A DNA stretch of 64,000 nt, taken from the NCBI RefSeq assembly GCF_018446385.1, contig NC_055991.1:116603794-116667793 (forward strand), read 5' to 3'. The position numbers were made by a program, and so were the translations under genes. Below are positions 34,410 through 44,925 of the stretch, in pieces. Every line of letters starts with the position of its first letter. The first letter of the stretch is position 1. The notes under the pieces are model-generated. The model was not told where the DNA came from, made no database searches, and saw only the letters and a program-made list of their open reading frames with translations. This DNA is from Zingiber officinale. Lineage: Eukaryota; Streptophyta; Magnoliopsida; Zingiberales; Zingiberaceae.

Positions 34410-35583
34410 GTACTAGCACTATAGAGCAAAGGGTTGAATTTCAATTGTGGGAGAAATCAAATCGTATGTGTTGAGTATCATGAAACTTTCCATATCGGTA
34501 CCAATAAAAGACTCAATAACAGAGGGAGGAGATGCTAGGAGTTTCCTGAACCAATTAATAGACTAATTCGCCTCAAATGAAAATGTCGAGACTACCACAT
34601 TTTTTACGAAGTTGGTAACCATGTGGTACAATGGTAAAAAAAAAACATAAGGGAGTACATTATCGAGATGTCCAATATAGCGACAAGTCTGAAAGCACTA
34701 AAACTTGATATGTCTGAGGGTATGTTAGTGCATTTCATCTTGATATCTTTGCCTGCACGGTTCACTCCTTTTAAAATATCATATAATGCTTAAAAGGAAA
34801 AGTGAACATTAAATGAGCTCATTGCTTAATGCGTTCAAGAGGAAGGGAGATTAAAGATTGAGGCATCTGAGAGTGCTTACTTAGCATCTGGTTCTCAAAG
34901 TACGAGTAAGAAACGAAAGATGATCAATAACAAAGAAAAAAGAAAACAAACTGTAGATTCTGGAGGCAATGGTCATAAAGAGCACAAGAAGCATGATAAG
35001 GAATCCACTTGTTTCTTTTACAAGAAGAAAGGTCATATGAAGAAAGGTAAACTTCTCAACTTTGTTAGTTCAGAAATCAATCTAGCTATTGTACCCACTG
35101 ACGCTTGGTGGATAGATACCGGTGCTACTACTCACATAAGTATCACTATGCAGGGTTGTCTCAGGAGCCGACTTTCGCCTAATGATGAAAAATATATCTA
35201 TACAGGAAATGGAAAGAAGACTAAAGTTGAGTCGATTGGTGTTTTTAGGCTTTGTTTAGGAACAAATATTTTTCTGGATTTAGAAAATACATTTATTATA
35301 CCATATTTTCGACGGAATTTAATTTTAAATTTTTATTTGGACAAATCAGACTATTCTTGTTCATTTAGAAATGAAATTTTTAGTATTTTCTTTAATTTAG
35401 TTTTAGTTGGTAATGATTCCTTGGTTGATAAGCTTTATAAATTGAACACCTTTACTCCTACGGTTGACAACGTAATAATGCATAGTATAGGTACGAAACG
35501 TAAATTGACCGACGAGAATTCTTCTATGTTGTAGCATAGACATTTATGACATATATCCAAACAATGCCTAGAAAGGTTAATGT
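34410..35583 (+). pseudogene. Copia gag to protease piece
   Basis: The host gag frame resumes after the GTACT copy and decays through stops to about 34860. An open stretch then starts at 34920 and ends at 35534. It contains a degraded zinc-knuckle (CFFYKKKGHMKKG, with its second cysteine and last cysteine lost) and the aspartic protease site WWIDTGATTHIS (DTGA, near 35110), followed by the gag-pre-integrase region up to the AATGT duplication at 35579-35583. The domain order is as expected for copia. Confidence 0.85.
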
Positions 35584-35832
35584 TGTTGGTGCAACCTTAG
35601 GTCAAGGTTGACCTGGTTGACCCGACTCGAGTTGACGTGACTCGAGTTGTATTTTGATGTTTGACTTGGGAAGATTGTCGGTGCAACCTTAGGTCAAGGT
35701 TGACCTAGTTGTGTTGCATGTTGATGTTTGACACTCGTGAGAGAGTTCTATTCTTGATGTGGGACAAGAATAGATGTTTGGGAGATTATTGGTGCAACCG
35801 TAGGTCAAGGTTGACCTGGTTGACCTGATTCG

Positions 35833-36005
35833 GGAAAAGTCCAAGTATGGAGACTTGGCACGGAAAAGTCCAAGCAGGGAGCTTGGCACTGGAAAAGTCC
35901 AAGTATGGAGACTTGGCACGGAAAAGTCCAAGCAGGGAGCTTGGCACGAAAAGTCCAAGTATGGAGACTTGCACGGAAAAGTCCAAGCAGGACACTTGGC
36001 ACGAA
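35833..36005 (+). repeat. Tandem array in solo LTR
   Basis: Six or so alternating units GAAAAGTCCAAGTATGGAGA-CTTGGCAC and GAAAAGTCCAAGCAGGGAGC-TTGGCAC, period 27-28 bp, last units shortened. Confidence 0.85.
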
Positions 36006-36360
36006 GTCCTAACTGGGATGTTAGGCGGTGTGGAAAGTCCCTGGTGAGTGAAGTAGGCGGTGGAAGTCCCGGTGAGTGAAGCCAGGCGGTGAGAAAGTCC
36101 TAACTGGGATGTTAGGCGGTGTGGAAATCTGGTGAGTGAAGCCGGTGAAAGTCCCGTGAGTGAAGGGGAAAATCCAGATGGATCGGGGATGATCGGACTT
36201 GGTGTTGGAAAGTCAAGTAGGTCAAAGGATTGACCGGACACTTGGCGAGGAGTTCTAGCAGGTCGAGGGTGACCGGATGCTAGGGATGAAGTACCAATAG
36301 GTCAAGGTTGACGGATATTGGTTTGGAAAGTCTTGGGACTTGGTTTGGGCAAAAACCAAG

Positions 36361-36720
36361 CTCGGATCGATCACCGCACCGATCGGTGATACTGTTTGCT
36401 CGATCGGTGCGGTGACCGATCGGATACCGAAGCTTTACGTTGATTCTTGTCGATGCGGTGACCGATCGCCAGCAACGAGGCGAAAGAAAGGCGGTGATCG
36501 GTCCGCGGGCCGTCGAGGCCATCTGATCGATGCGTGGACCGATCAGAGACGATGTCGTGAATGAAAGCCAGAGTAGGGATCGATGCGTGGACCGATCGAG
36601 ACGCAGCATCGCGAGAAGGGAAAGGAAGGATCGGTGCGTGAACGATCCATCTCTCTCGATCGGTCCAGGCCGATCGAGACGATCCACCTCTTCCCCGATC
36701 GGTGCGGACGATCGAGTTCT
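36361..36720 (+). repeat. GATCGGT palindrome cluster
   Basis: More than ten CGATCGGT/ACCGATCG half-sites in both orientations, for example CGATCACCGCACCGATCGGT. Long self-complementary stretches are possible. Confidence 0.75.
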
Positions 36721-37289
36721 AAGCGACGCAACGGCTAGTTTCTTTGCTTCTTCTTCGCAGGTATAAGGGGAGGCTTCTGGCTTCTTCTTCTTCCTTGGAG
36801 TACTCTTCTCTGAAGCATTTTCTTCTTGAGCTTTGTTGAGCTCGTTGGGTGCTAAAGCTTCGCGTGAGCTTCTTCTTGTTGCTGGTTTTCTAGCTAAGCT
36901 TGGATCCGAGAAGCTGCTTCCAAGGTTCCTGTGACTTCAAGAAGGCAAGCAAGTGTTGTTTACATTTCTGTTCTTGTTTTCTTGTTCCTATTTGTACTCC
37001 TATTGCTGTTGCAAAGATTGTGGTGAGGTTTCTCCACCCACAAGGAGTATCTATTAGCCGGGTTTCCGGGGACTCATCCACCGACGGATTGGTAGGCTTC
37101 GTCCACCTTACGGACACGCCGAGGAGTAGGAGTTCATCTCCGAACCTCGTTATATGGTTTGTCTTTCTTCTCCTGTTTTCTTTCTGCATCTATTTTTCCG
37201 CTGCGCTAACCCTAGTTTGTAGAAAGAAACGAGCAATTTGGGTCAGCTATTCACACCCCCCTCTCTAGCCGTACGAAGAGATCCTAACA

Positions 37290-37645
37290 AATGTCACATG
37301 GAATTCTCTATTCCCTTGACATGCTAGACTTTGATATCTGTATAGAGTGTGTTAAGGGGAAGACCACTAACAAAAGGAAAAAGGGGGCTAGCCATTGTAG
37401 TGACATTTTGGAGCTAATACATACGGATATTTGTGGATCATTTCCTAAGACATCTTGGAATGGACACACATAGTTTATTAACTCTATAGATGATTATTCC
37501 AAATTTGGCTATTTGTATCTTATTCATGAGAAATCACAATCTTTGAACATGTTCAAAATTTTCAAAGCTGAAGTTGAACTTCAACTAGGTAAGAAATTAA
37601 AGTCATTCAATCCAACCGTGGAGGATGTTTTTATTGTTAGTCTCT
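37290..37645 (+). pseudogene. Copia integrase, N-terminal piece
   Basis: After the second AATGT the frame gives the pre-integrase zinc site region (CIECVKGKTTNKRKKGASHC) and the start of the integrase core (LELIHTDICGSFPKTSWNGH, then DDYSKFGYLYLIHEKS). A stop follows the GH, and a one-base frame change is seen near 37608. The piece ends at about 37634, where an LTR-like end TGTTAG begins. The C-terminal part of this integrase resumes near 49719, with about 75 bp lacking. Confidence 0.83.
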
Positions 37646-38390
37646 TGCAACCGGCTAGAGAAGAGTGAATAACCTGAAATAAAAAAAATACAAATACCTT
37701 TCTTGACTTACAACTTTATCAACATAGACACTTGTAAAAAAGGAAATAACAAGCAAATTAACAAGAGAAAAGAGGCACATAAATTTACTTAGTTTGTAAT
37801 CAGAAAATTGCTAATCATGATGTTTTAAAGCCCACTAAAGTTTCCTTTGAGCTGAGAAGCCTCTTACAGCAGTGAAAGCACTTAATTACAAAGCTAAACT
37901 GAAAGTAGAACGTTTACAGGTGTTGTGTTTAGGTACTGGGATCATGGCTGTATTTATAACCCTGATCAGGGTGACTGAAAGAGTTCCAGGTACCTGGACG
38001 TAGATAAAAATCATTGTAAACTGACCATTTTCTACTTCAAACAGCAAGGCTGCCTCGAACTCTGAAGAAAGCACTCCATAAACATAATGCAATGCTCACA
38101 AAGGTTTTCAAAGTCCTTTACTAACACTGTTAAGCGATCCATTTCGAATGGCAATTGTTAGAATCACAAGTGTTAAAGAACATCAACGGCAACTAAACGT
38201 AGATACAGAAGAGATGCAGTGGGTATGGTGCAACGGCAACGATGCTCCAGCGGTTCCAAACACCATTCTCAGCTGTCAACTCATTAGTTGGTTCGGAACT
38301 AGACATTCAGTTATATAAAAAAAACACTCATGCACCCTACGCGTAGAAAAGAGAAAGATCATATAAGAAGTTCTCCATTTAGTTGTGCTA
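37635..38390 (-). mobile_element. Probable minus-strand LTR fragment
   Basis: The segment opens TGTTAGTCTCTTGCAACCGG and goes on with GAGAAGAGTGAATAACCTG, resembling the reverse complement of other LTR 3' ends here (compare 42199 and 43127). The right limit is unclear. Minus-strand TATA-like and gag features are absent. The open frame at 37886-38092 is not supported as a gene. Confidence 0.45.
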
Positions 38391-38745
38391 GAATCTGGAT
38401 TAAGGATAAAGACAATTGGGGTTCTAATTAATAGATCATTTATAGAAAATGGAACGCGAAACAGTGCTGTTATATCTGGTTACTGTAGAATTTCGCATGA
38501 CAGTAAACATCACTTGTACACAACTATTAATGCCGAGTTAATCATTATTGTTAGATTTAAAAAGATTTTAATTTTTTTAATCAGACTGAATTCTTTCTTG
38601 AATCTTACCGGAATTAGAATTCTTTCTTGAATCCTAACGGCATTAGAATTTGTGACCGTTGACTAAAAGATTTTATTTTGTCAATCAAGGATTCTACCTG
38701 GATTGTTTTCTCAATCCCACGGGAATTAGGAGTCGGCCCGTTGCC
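38391..38745. other. Upstream region of the MADS-box gene
   Basis: Contains a 30-bp direct repeat, GAATTCTTTCTTGAATC (38588 and about 38618). No coding sequence is supported. Confidence 0.5.
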
Positions 38746-38753
38746 TATAAATT
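38746..38753 (+). promoter_or_regulatory. Candidate TATA box of the MADS-box gene
   Basis: TATAAATT lies 64 bp upstream of the ATG at 38810. It is a plausible core promoter that appears to have travelled with the gene. Confidence 0.5.
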
Positions 38754-38809
38754 AGGCTTCGATGATCGGAGAAGAAGGTTAATTGTAGAAATTAGAATTC
38801 TTGAGGAGA

Positions 38810-40017
38810 ATGGCGAGGAAAAAGGTTATGCTCGGGTGGATCGCCCACGACGCCACGCGCCGCGCCACCTTCAAGAAGTGGAAGCGGAGTCTACTCAAGA
38901 AGGTGAGCGAGCTCGCCACCCTCTGTAGCATCGACGCCTGCGCCGTCGTTTACGGACCAGAGGAGGAGGCGCCGGAGGTGTGGCCTTCGCCTGCGGAGAC
39001 GACGCGCGTGGCGGCGCGATTCAGGGCGATGCCGGAATCGGATCAGAGTCGCAAGAAGACGGACCAGGAAGGGTTCCTCCGCCAGCGGGCGGCCAAGCTG
39101 CGGGAGCAGCTCAGCCGGCAGGATCGCGGTAACAGGGAGCTGGAGGCCAGCCTGCTCAGCAGGCCGCGGAGCTCGTGCGGTTGGCGGAGATGAAGCTGGC
39201 GCTGGTGCGCAACAGGGTCGAGAGGGAGAAGGCGAGGACGGCGGTGGAGCCGCCTCGGCAGGTGGTCGAACAGGTGGTGGGCATGGCGGTGGGTCCATTG
39301 ATAGAATTTGTGAAGACGCCGGGGCAGGCGGTCGAACAGGCGGTGGACATGGCGGAGGATCCATGGATAGGATTTGTGTTGCCGTCGCTGCAGGCGGTCG
39401 AACAGGCGGTAGGCACGGTGGAGCCAGAGGCGGAGGATGAAACCCTAAACTGGCTCGCGGAGGATCCATGGATAGGATTTGTGTTGCCGCCGCTGCAAGC
39501 GGTCGAACAGGCGGTAGGCACGGTGGAGCCAGAGGCGGAGGATGAAACCCTAAACTGGCTCGCGGAGGATCCATGGATAGGATTTGTGTTGCCGCCGCTG
39601 CAAGCGGTCGAACAGGCGGTAGGCACGGTGGAGCTAGAGGCGGAGGATGAAACCCTAAACTGGCTCGTGGAGGCCTTGAACGCCGGCGAAATTGCACCGT
39701 TCGCCGAGGCTTTAAGCTGCATTGATCAGGAGCCGTGGGAGGAGAACATGGCTGCGGCGGAAACAGAGGAAGAGGTTGATACGCTAAACTGGCTCGTGGA
39801 GGCCGCCGGCGAAAATGCACCGTCCCCCGAGGTTGGCCGGCAAGAAGACATGGCTTTATGCTGCATTTCTGAGGAGGCGGTGGATCCATGGATGGAATTT
39901 GTGGAGAAAATGTTTGGCGCCGTGCCATTGTCTTGCTTTGCGCCCGAGTCGGTGGAGCGGGATCACCTTCCGTGGCGAGCTCCGTTGGTCCTCATCAACA
40001 ACAACTTCGATTGCTGA
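38810..40017 (+). pseudogene. Type I (M-gamma, AGL80-like) MADS-box gene, one frameshift
   Basis: From ATG 38810 the frame begins MARKKVMLGWIAHDATRRAT and goes on to LLKKVSELATLCSIDACAVV, an M-gamma MADS DNA-binding domain (residues 1-60). It is followed by the PEVWPS and FLRQRAAKLREQL helices known from AGL80/PHERES proteins, which act in endosperm and central cell. A change of frame is needed between about 39133 and 39165 (one base missing, or two extra). The second frame then runs to TGA at 40015-40017. It carries three 35-residue repeats (39352-39666, core AEDPWIGFVLP...DETLNWL) and ends LVLINNNFDC. Type I genes are usually intronless, as here. The domain has W where most members have a basic residue (FKKWKRS). 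It lies inside the copia nest. A sequencing error or a real disabling mutation could explain the frameshift. Confidence 0.82.
39352..39666 (+). repeat. 105-bp in-frame tandem repeat in the MADS-box gene
   Basis: Three units start at 39352, 39457 and 39562. Units two and three differ by about one base (CCAGAGG versus CTAGAGG), so the last duplication is recent. Unit length is a multiple of three, keeping the frame. Confidence 0.93.
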
Positions 40018-41640
40018 CAAATTGATTGTGTCATCTACAATTAATTGTTTACAAATTAATTACAAATCATTAGAACTCGAAATTAATGTGCATATTATTA
40101 TACTGGTTGGGAAAGAGTTTATTACCTCTCTTCTTGTATCAATTTAATCACTACTGTGATTTGTTTTAGACCAAAACAAAAATACCGTGATTGATTTTAC
40201 AAATTCTTCTCTGAAAGTTTTCATCAAAGAAGAGACGACATTTGATTTGTACTTGGAATTCTTGTTGCTTGTATTCATTCATCATTCTTCCATTCATGTA
40301 TCATTCTTGCACTCGATTCTTAAAACAGTGCCGTGATGTTTGAGCTGTGGTCATTGCAGAATTCCATATGAAATGCGATCTGAACATTATTTCTACAAAA
40401 AAAAAAAAAAAATTGAATATTGTGTACTCAGCTGGAAAGCATTGTGATATTAGTAAAATATGAGTGCAACAGTTAAAACTAAACCAAATATATGATTGTC
40501 TTATCAGTCCTACATCATTCTCATTCCAGTGAAATTGTTAAACTCAAAATAGAAAATGAGGAGAAAAAACCTCCGCTTGATTTCCACTCAATGCTTCTTC
40601 AAGTGTATTAGAATGATTAGTAAATTAGTTAATTTATTATATTAGTTTTTTTCTTCATTTTATTGTTTTTTTTAATGTTCTTCTATGTTTCTTTTTTCTT
40701 AGAAAAAAATAATCATAAATATATCTATCAGAATTTTATATCTTGAGATTTAAATTTTTTATCATTAATTTGTAATAATGATATAGCTAAGCAAAATAGC
40801 ATATGGTTAGAAATTTGTCATGTGATTTGCTTTTGTCGTCGTATCAAATGTTAGATACTGTCCTTCCATTTTCTGCATTTCTCACAATTTCTGGATTTTC
40901 TTCTAAAAGATTCGTTTTGAAAAAACAAACATAAAAAATCCATCTTATAGAAACTTATTATTTCAATCTTAATATTTAAATGGCTGATTTAATTATAGTT
41001 CCATTGCAAAAGCTTGTTCACCTTAATCGGGAGGAAAGAATTTGAAATTTCTATTGCGGTGAACTCTAACTCATCTACCGTAGAGTGAACTGAGTGCAGA
41101 AGAATCAAGGTTAATATTTATGGAACTCTTTTGCGATTTCTAGAGTAAATTTTTGGCGCTAAATCCCAAGATTGATTACTGAATTAGCAACGAATCCTAG
41201 CATTCATTGTATAATGAAAACATAAATAAATATGTCAGAAATTAGCATCGTCTGTGGCCGACCTATGTTGGCCTTGGCTGGCTACGGCTAGCCTTGGCTG
41301 GCCACAGTCGACCGAGGCAGGCTTTGCCTGGTTGCGACTATTTGTATTTGTTTTTGTAATATCTAGCTGTAATATTATTTGTGCAGTGTTTATATTTGAT
41401 GTGTTTGGAGAGACATTCACCTTTGTTGACCTTTGTTAGGTATACCTATAATCGTTACTTTAATAATGATAGCATTAATGTACTATCTTATGTTATTAAT
41501 TTTATTTGTTATATTTTCTCTCCATTTGTATGTGAACTAAGTACATATTAATCATTAGTGTACTGTTTAGTTTTTATGTGTAGTAGTTTTTATTAATGTT
41601 GTAATAAATTAGAAACATGTAAAATGTAGAATGAAAGAAG
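40018..41640. other. Spacer downstream of the MADS-box gene
   Basis: AT-rich. A poly-A run of 16 lies at about 40397-40412. The stretch 41250-41340 repeats TTGGCTGGC-type motifs, which could be subterminal repeats of the CACTA element that follows, but no CACTA end was found. Confidence 0.45.
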
Positions 41641-41955
41641 TTAGATGTATAAAAAGAATTTATTTGACCATCGGAATTTAACTGATGAGTTTATGATTAG
41701 ATTGAACTAATTTTTAAATTTTGCATCTAATAATGTTGAGTATATGGATGACAATAGAATAAAGTGTTCGTACCAAAAGTGTCACAATGATAATTTTTTA
41801 CACTGCGATAAAGTTTCAGAACATTTTTATAGATTTGGTTTTACTCCAAATTACTATAATTGGACATGTCATGGTGAACCATTTATATCTGATAAGGATT
41901 ATGGACGAAACATACAAGTCTCAGATAGTATGAATCAAAGTTATTATAATCAATT
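41641..41955 (+). pseudogene. CACTA (En/Spm) transposase-associated domain fragment
   Basis: The text before and from ATG 41744 reads as the N-terminal transposase-associated domain (Transpos_assoc type): a decayed FDHRNLTDEFM stretch, then IKCSYQKCHNDNFL and FYRFGFTPNYYNWTCHGE. The paired C..C and the 'GFTPNYY.W..HGE' block are the family signature. There is an in-frame stop before 41744. The frame runs on into LTR sequence at about 41955, where the transposon is cut. No TNP2 catalytic region remains. Confidence 0.75.
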
Positions 41956-42198
41956 ATTGTCAGATCTCGCAGACCCATCTAGACTTCCTGCCAGATAACA
42001 TGTCTTCGCTTGATCTATTTGAGCTTTCCGCCAGCTATCAAGCCCTCCTAACCTAATTGGACTTCAGTCTGGTGTCAGTCCTTTTAACCCATCAAGTCAT
42101 TTACTCTACATACTGGGTAAATACATTATATAGCACATAATCTAAATTTAATCTTTTGTCATGTATCAAAACTTGAGTTTGACTATTAGTGTTGACTA
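41956..42198 (-). mobile_element. LTR fragment
   Basis: Starts near GTCAGATCTCGCAGACC and ends AGTTTGACTATTAGTGTTGA. Its last 40 bp recur at 45283-45327 right before another polypurine tract. The two may be halves of one LTR separated by the insertion in between, although the duplicated stretch is too long for a target duplication. Confidence 0.45.
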
Positions 42199-43126
42199 TG
42201 TTGCGACCTTGATGCCCGCTAGAAGGGAGTGAATAGCTTCTTACAATTGTTAATTAGTCGCGGCAGAAATAAAAATACTAACAAACAAAAGGAAAGATAA
42301 CCCTAGAAAATGATAAATAAGAAGCAAATCAATACACGTTCATTTAACGTAGTTTAGATATTAGAGCTCCTACTCCAAGACTGCCCGTAAGGTGGATGGT
42401 CTTGATTCATCGGTGGATGATTCCATGGAAAACTCTAGCTAGCTCAAACCTCCTTCTCGGTGGAGAACCTCACCACAACTTTGATCTAAAAACCCTTAGA
42501 TCACAAGAAGAGCTTGGAGCACTTAGGAGACTTCTAATAGACATTAACCAAGTCTATTTTGTCAACCCAAACCAAGCTTCAAAGCCTTGGTTATATAAGT
42601 CACGGGTTGGAAAACCCCGCCTACTAGTCGGCTAGTAAGTATACTAGTTGACTGCCCTTTGTGTAATTTGACCGTTACATGCCAACGACTTGATACCAAT
42701 CGACTGATGAAAATACTAGTCGACTGCTACATTGTTGCTACAGTACTGCTACAGTGTTATTATAATAACTGCTACAGTGCTAGTTTACTATTTTCGCAAC
42801 TGTTGGACAAAAAAATATTCTGTTCCCTAGCCCAATCGACTAGTGTAGTTACCAATCAATTGGTAAAACCCTAATCCTAGGATTTTAACCCCCGAGTACA
42901 TTCACTCAGCACTCGTCCTTGAACGACCAACCAAGACCTAGCTTTCTAGCCTCCTCCATCAGCCTCGCGTTCCTCGGATGTCTCCCTATCCTTTACGCCT
43001 TGTCTTCTGGAGCTTCCTTTGACCTTGTTCTTATTGTCAGGTCTTCCTTTGACAAAAGGCTCCTTATCTCCAGGATTTTAACCATTGTCAAGTCACACTT
43101 AGACTTACATTGCCAAAATTACATAC

Positions 43127-44742
43127 TGTTGGATCGAAAAGAGCACTAGAAGGGGAGGGTTAATAGCGATCATTGAAAATCAAGATTTAAATTGAGTACA
43201 CAGTGAAAGAGAAAAATAAAAACAATGCTAACAAACCAAGTTTTACTTGGTTTGGAGCCTTTGTCGACTCCTACTCCAAGGTCCGCACTCGTCGAGTGCT
43301 TTCGTTGGGCAATCCACTAACAATTCACAAATCTTTACAAGAGGAATACAATGGATCTATAATTTAAGTGCATAAATAAACAAGTATACCAACAACTTCT
43401 CAGAGATCTGGAAGGTTGTGCTTTTAGTTGTTCGAGTCACGTCACTTTGTCGTTAGAGTTGTGTTGCTCGGTCGTCGGAGCAGCATCACTCGCTATTAGA
43501 GTCGCGTCGTGGAGTCGTAGAAACTTCTTTGGAGTAGCGCGCAAGAAAGTAATCACAGAAGAAAGTTGTTTTTTTTTTTTTCTCTTGGTGGAAGGTTGCT
43601 TATTTAGGCAATTCCGGGCGCTTAGATCCCTTTCGGGCACCTGGACCATGAAATCAGCCTACCCAATCAGCGGACTCCAAGCTGGCGACGAGATAACTTT
43701 TGGCATTCCGAGCGCCCGCACCAGTTCCAGGCGTCCGGATCTCTTTCGGGCGCCTGGACCCCCCCTTTTCCAGCAACTCTTTTTCCTGCAAGAAAAGGTT
43801 AGTCCGAGACAATAAAAATTATACTACCCTGCAAAATAAAGTTAACACAATATAATAAATAGAGTAGTAATTAGATTCTATCTTCTCGAGTCCAGAATCT
43901 AGTCAAGATCTCAACTTAGATTTTCAAAATGGATCTAAGTTGGATCGACGCCTACTGTTTCTTCAAACGGGGAATGCGTCCTTACTAAATCACTCCCCTC
44001 TAGTGACTTACCTTAACTTGCAATCTTGCCAGACATCCGAGCAACCCATCGACCTGTTTGGACTTCATGTCAGCTATTCGATCAGTCCGTTGACCTAGTT
44101 GGACTTCTCTGCAATACTGAGTTAGTACAATAGATAAAACAGTAAAGTAAGACAGTATTAATAGATTTCAAGATTCGCTAGTTCGGTTGACCGCGCGCGG
44201 TCGACCGGAAACCAGTCGGTCACATATAACCTAGGGTTACCTCCCCTAGGGATACCCAGCTTCACTCACTATGACTTCCATTGCTTAGCTTCACTCACCA
44301 GAACTTTCACCACCTAGCTTCACTCACTAGGGTACAGCTTCACTCCCCAAGACTTCCACTACTTAGCTTCACTCACTAGGGTCCGACTTCACTCACCAGG
44401 ACTTCCACCACCTAGCTTCACTCACTAGGGTCTGACTTCACTCACTAAGACTTCCACCACCTAGATTCACTCACTAGGGCCCAGCTTTACTCACCAGAAC
44501 TTTCACCACCTAGCTTCACTCACTAGAACTTCCACTTTGCCTAACCTCCAGTTAGGACTAGTCACTCAGTAGACTTCTCACCTGCCTATCCTTTGGTTAG
44601 GACTTACCTTTACTAGTCATGTAGTCCTGACTAGATTTCTCTCTTCTAAACATCAAGTCATGTTTGGATCAACCCTTGGTTAGATTGACCAAACTTAGGT
44701 ATATTGTCAAACATCGAAACCTTAGAGGTCAATTGCACAACA
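43127..44742 (-). mobile_element. Solo LTR with CATAC duplication
   Basis: A 1616-bp insert with ends TGTTGGATCGAAAAGAGCAC and TTGCACAACA, flanked by perfect CATAC copies (43122-43126 and 44743-44747). It lies within the LTR at 42199-44925. It has a TTCACTCACTAGG-type tandem repeat at 44258-44540. Frames in it (such as 43447-43815) are not genes. Confidence 0.87.
44258..44540 (-). repeat. 30-bp tandem repeat in solo LTR
   Basis: Eight or more imperfect units around CTTCACTCACTAGGG alternating with CCAGGACTTCCACCACCTAG. Confidence 0.8.
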
Positions 44743-44925
44743 CATACTTGGACTTACACCACCAAGACTCCTCTGAGACTTTTCTTCTTTGCCAAGATCA
44801 CACTTGGACTTCTCTTGTTGTACCTGTATCCTACACACTCACAATGCATATCAAATATAATAATAAACTTAACTTAAATCTTTGCCCAAACATCAAAACC
44901 AAGGGCACCTAGATTGCTCCAAACA

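Larger units (their letters stand above)
35584..37289 (+). mobile_element. Solo LTR with AATGT duplication
   Basis: A 1706-bp insert with ends TGTTGGTGCAACCTTAGGTC and GAGATCCTAACA, flanked by AATGT (35579-35583 and 37290-37294). It splits the copia pre-integrase region. The LTR start is repeated inside it at 35676 and 35787, each time just after a purine-rich AGATT. Next is a tandem array based on GAAAAGTCCAAG...CTTGGCAC (35833-36005), then a cluster of ACCGATCG/CGATCGGT palindromes (36361-36720). Open frames in this region follow the repeats and are not genes. Confidence 0.88.
42199..44925 (-). mobile_element. Minus-strand 3' LTR related to family A, interrupted
   Basis: Left end TGTTGCGACC, right end TTGCTCCAAACA. 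It is followed by the complement of a polypurine tract (ATCTCCCCCTTTTTAATG). On the minus strand the start (TGTTTGGAGCAATC) and the segment with ATTTGATATGCATTGTGAG match the start of family A LTRs (354 and 47355). It holds GCTACAGTACTGCTACAG-type repeats (about 42725-42780) and a solo LTR insertion at 43127-44742. Confidence 0.7.

Noticed and set aside
36340..36766. Arg/Asp-rich open frames
   Set aside because: Translations of the CGATCGGT palindrome cluster in a solo LTR.
37630..38437. Solo LTR 37635-38432 with TTTAT duplication
   Set aside because: TTTAT occurs at both places, but copia integrase does not resume after 38437, and such an AT-only 5-mer is easily found by chance.
38891..39928. 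345-residue open frame antisense to the MADS-box gene
   Set aside because: It mirrors the GC-rich sense frame and its 105-bp repeats, giving proline-serine-rich text with no domain.
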